The notes under the pieces are model-generated. The model saw only the letters and a program-made list of their open reading frames with translations. It did not search any database and was not told the origin of the DNA. A program made the translations under genes and the position numbers. A stretch of DNA of 63,479 bases, from the NCBI GenBank assembly GCA_024232355.1, contig JAAEPW010000550.1, forward strand, positions 1-63,479, read 5' to 3'. Positions 61,848-63,479 of the stretch are shown here, one piece after another. Source of the stretch: Chloroflexota bacterium. Lineage in GTDB: Bacteria > Chloroflexota > Anaerolineae > B4-G1. Numbering within the stretch: position 1 is the stretch's first letter; each line of letters starts with the position of its first letter.

Positions 61848-62549
61848 ATGTCGCCGAAACTTGTTTCGCAGCTTGATTCACCCAGAACGATGTCACGCCG
61901 GGGGTTTCTCAAGGCGGGCTGCCTCACCGTAGCCGCCGCGGGATTAACGATCTGTGGTGTCAGCACGGCTACACCTGACCCACCACCCCAAATGAATAAC
62001 ACGTCATCATCTTTTACGTATGGAGAAAAAACTATGAACAACCGTATTCTAGTCGCTTATGCCAGTGCGATGGGGTCGACCGTCGACGTAGCTGCCACCA
62101 TCGGTGAGGCGCTCGGCGCCAAGGGTTTTTCTGTGGACGTTCAGCCCATAAAAGAAACCCCGGATATTGCTGGCTATCAAGCTGTGGTGCTGGGCAGCGC
62201 CATCCAAGGAGGGCGATGGCTGCCCGAGGCGGTCGATTTCGCCCAGGCCAATCAGCCAGCGCTCAACCTTGTGCCCGTGGCATCGTTCTGCGTCCACTTT
62301 CCACTCATGGGAAATGACAAAACAAGCCAGCAAAAGCGCTGCGCTTATCTGGATGAGGCTCGCTCGCTTCTCCAACCGGCAGCCGAAGGCTACTTTGCAG
62401 GTCGAGCCGACCAGCACACGTACGAGATTTTCTTTCCCGGCTTGCCAAGCTGGATGCGCCGCTTGATCCCGACCCTGGATTCCCGAAATTGGGAGGAAAT
62501 TCGTGCTTGGGCTGATAGCGTCCATCCACTGCTGATCGAGAGGGTTTAG
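61848..62549 (+). CDS. Tat-signal flavodoxin with possible second start
   Basis: A 233-residue protein: a twin-arginine signal (MSRRGFLKAGCLTVAAAG, about 15-45, motif SRRGFLK), a short spacer and a flavodoxin domain (ILVAYASAMGSTVDVAATIGE as first FMN loop, GYQAVVLGSAIQGGRWLPEA as second; similar to menaquinone-linked protoporphyrinogen oxidase HemG). Tat export would carry it folded with FMN. A second ATG at 62034 lies 8 bases behind GGAG (62022) and opens exactly at the flavodoxin domain, so a signal-free cytoplasmic form could be made from the same gene. GAGGAGG before 61848 supports the long form. Confidence 0.87.
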   Translation: MSPKLVSQLDSPRTMSRRGFLKAGCLTVAAAGLTICGVSTATPDPPPQMNNTSSSFTYGEKTMNNRILVAYASAMGSTVDVAATIGEALGAKGFSVDVQPIKETPDIAGYQAVVLGSAIQGGRWLPEAVDFAQANQPALNLVPVASFCVHFPLMGNDKTSQQKRCAYLDEARSLLQPAAEGYFAGRADQHTYEIFFPGLPSWMRRLIPTLDSRNWEEIRAWADSVHPLLIERV

Positions 62550-62636
62550 ATGTAGGCTTGTAAGCGGCAAAATAGCTCAACAGGTCAACAACGGGCACAA
62601 GGCCCTATGCTACAGAAACAGAAAAAGGAGATAAAA

Positions 62637-63368
62637 ATGTCACAATCAAAACAAATTCAAATTGCAGACGCTGACGGGAACGGTCTGTACAGAATTGGCG
62701 GCATGGCCACCCTGATTCTAATCGTCTATTCTCTAGTCACCATGATGCTCCTCATCCTTGTAGGAGGACAACCGAGCACCGCCGAGGAAATCTTTACCTT
62801 GTTGCAAAACAATCGGGTTGTTGGACTCTTGCGGCTTGATGTATTGACGATCATCGTCATGCCGCTTTATTATCTTTTATTTGCCAGCATCTATGTTGCT
62901 CTCAGACGAACCAACGGCACCTATGCCGCACTCGCGACAGCGCTTGCTTTCATCGGTATCACACTTTTCCTCGCAACGCCTTCGGTTTCTTCGATGGTCT
63001 ACCTGAGCGACCAATATGCGGCTGCAACGACAGAAACGCAGAAATCCCTATTCCTGGCAGCCGGAGAGTCAACAATCGCCTCAGACATGTGGCATGGAAC
63101 TGGTGCCATCATGGGAGGCATCCTCTTACAAAGTGCGTGGGTCTTGATCTCGGTTGTTATGCGGCAGAGCAAGGTCTTTGGTCAAGTTACCGCTCACGTG
63201 GGAATTCTGACACATGGGCTCGATTTAGCCCATTTCTTGATTGGTTTCTTTGTGCCTGGAGCAAACATCATCCTCATGGCGATTGCTGGCCCACTTTATC
63301 TAATATGGTTTCCCTTGATTGGTCGAGACCTTTTCAGACTGAGCCGGGGCACCTCAAACAAAGCCTAA
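62637..63368 (+). CDS. DUF4386-family membrane protein, copy 2
   Basis: A 243-residue paralogue of the protein at 60880 with the same hydrophobic pattern and the shared stretch MVYLSDQYAAATTETQKSLF. The two flank the small protein and the exported flavodoxin, which suggests they form or accompany one membrane assembly. ATG at 62637 follows AAAGGAG; the upstream in-frame ATG at 62607 has no ribosome site. Confidence 0.85.
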   Translation: MSQSKQIQIADADGNGLYRIGGMATLILIVYSLVTMMLLILVGGQPSTAEEIFTLLQNNRVVGLLRLDVLTIIVMPLYYLLFASIYVALRRTNGTYAALATALAFIGITLFLATPSVSSMVYLSDQYAAATTETQKSLFLAAGESTIASDMWHGTGAIMGGILLQSAWVLISVVMRQSKVFGQVTAHVGILTHGLDLAHFLIGFFVPGANIILMAIAGPLYLIWFPLIGRDLFRLSRGTSNKA

Positions 63369-63386
63369 CCAGGACACTTTATAGTC

Positions 63387-63428
63387 GTAGCCGCGGTTTC
63401 CATACCGCGGTATGGAAACCGCGGCTAC
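63387..63428. repeat. Family C palindrome, copy 3 (perfect, 42 bases)
   Basis: GTAGCCGCGGTTTCCATACC (63387-63406), two bases, and its exact complement to 63428. Perfection suggests recent arrival or maintenance by mobility. It follows the last gene and may stop its transcription. Confidence 0.9.
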
Positions 63429-63437
63429 ATTCTTGTA

Positions 63438-63468
63438 CTTTTATCGCAATGCCGCAAAAGTCACTTGG
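63438..63468. repeat. 30-base inverted repeat, right window end
   Basis: Reverse complement of the element at 118-147 with one substitution and one extra base. See that entry. Confidence 0.7.
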
Positions 63469-63479
63469 GGACGCTCCGA

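Noticed and set aside
1..63479. Transposase, integrase or phage genes explaining the palindromic elements
   Set aside because: None of the translated frames shows a DDE, serine or tyrosine recombinase motif or a RAYT-like HUH motif; the elements must depend on genes outside the window.

Overview
The window looks like a chromosomal segment of a filamentous-type Chloroflexota bacterium (Anaerolineae, Caldilineae or Ardenticatenia are the likeliest classes). This is inferred from gene content, not from a marker gene. The evidence is: multi-PAS hybrid histidine kinases beside orphan substrate-binding lipoproteins; two very large BTAD/NB-ARC/TPR regulators; a MalT-like LuxR regulator; lipoproteins with Pro/Thr-rich linkers; many big beta-helix and Ig-like surface proteins; DUF4386 membrane proteins; and several families of short palindromic repeats. 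No rRNA, tRNA, CRISPR array, transposase or phage gene was seen. A 30-base inverted repeat sits at the two extremities, so the window may be a whole contig that broke at repeats.

Layout. (1) 167-1372: a class-V aminotransferase on the minus strand, followed by 1.6 kb of decayed DNA with two palindromic elements and a remnant of a hybrid kinase. (2) 2991-12071: three tandem paralogous substrate-binding lipoproteins and two hybrid histidine kinases, with no transporter permease or ATPase; probably a chemosensory set. (3) 12227-17852: a sulfur-relay-like cluster of GntR regulator with a palindromic operator on its own promoter, DsrC, a DsrM-like membrane subunit, DsrK/HdrD-like iron-sulfur protein, a cysteine desulfurase and a cysteine synthase with a Cys-rich tail. 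(4) 18008-24560: a cold-shock gene remnant, a RACo-like [2Fe-2S]/ASKHA protein (minus), a 1108-aa hybrid kinase and a short SPFH protein. (5) 24618-48165: the centrepiece. Two paralogous AfsR/SARP-type regulators on the minus strand each diverge from a plus-strand set of exported surface proteins. Both target promoters carry the same pair of TGACGTT direct repeats, 11 bp apart and 7 bp before a -10 box, which is the arrangement expected of a SARP binding site. Both sets contain a copy of a small cytoplasmic protein, and four of the exported proteins carry a [FY]LPLVL[KR] motif, three of them at the extreme C-terminus. One member is a subtilisin homologue in which all three catalytic positions are substituted. 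(6) 48339-55918: lipoproteins, a PH-like membrane protein, an LRR remnant, a beta-propeller protein and a TPR lipoprotein, all on the plus strand. (7) 56036-63479: a methyltransferase, a flavodoxin, a MalT-like LuxR regulator, and a DUF4386 / small protein / Tat-signal flavodoxin / DUF4386 cluster, with palindromic repeats between them.

How it may work together (inference). The duplicated SARP modules form a compact regulon for cell-surface proteins; the lipoprotein-kinase sets sense small extracellular ligands; the DsrC/DsrMK cluster moves sulfur and electrons between the quinone pool and a DsrC-bound sulfur species, fed or drained by PLP enzymes of cysteine metabolism. All domain calls come from reading the translated sequence by eye. 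No database search was possible, and residue positions for domains are approximate.
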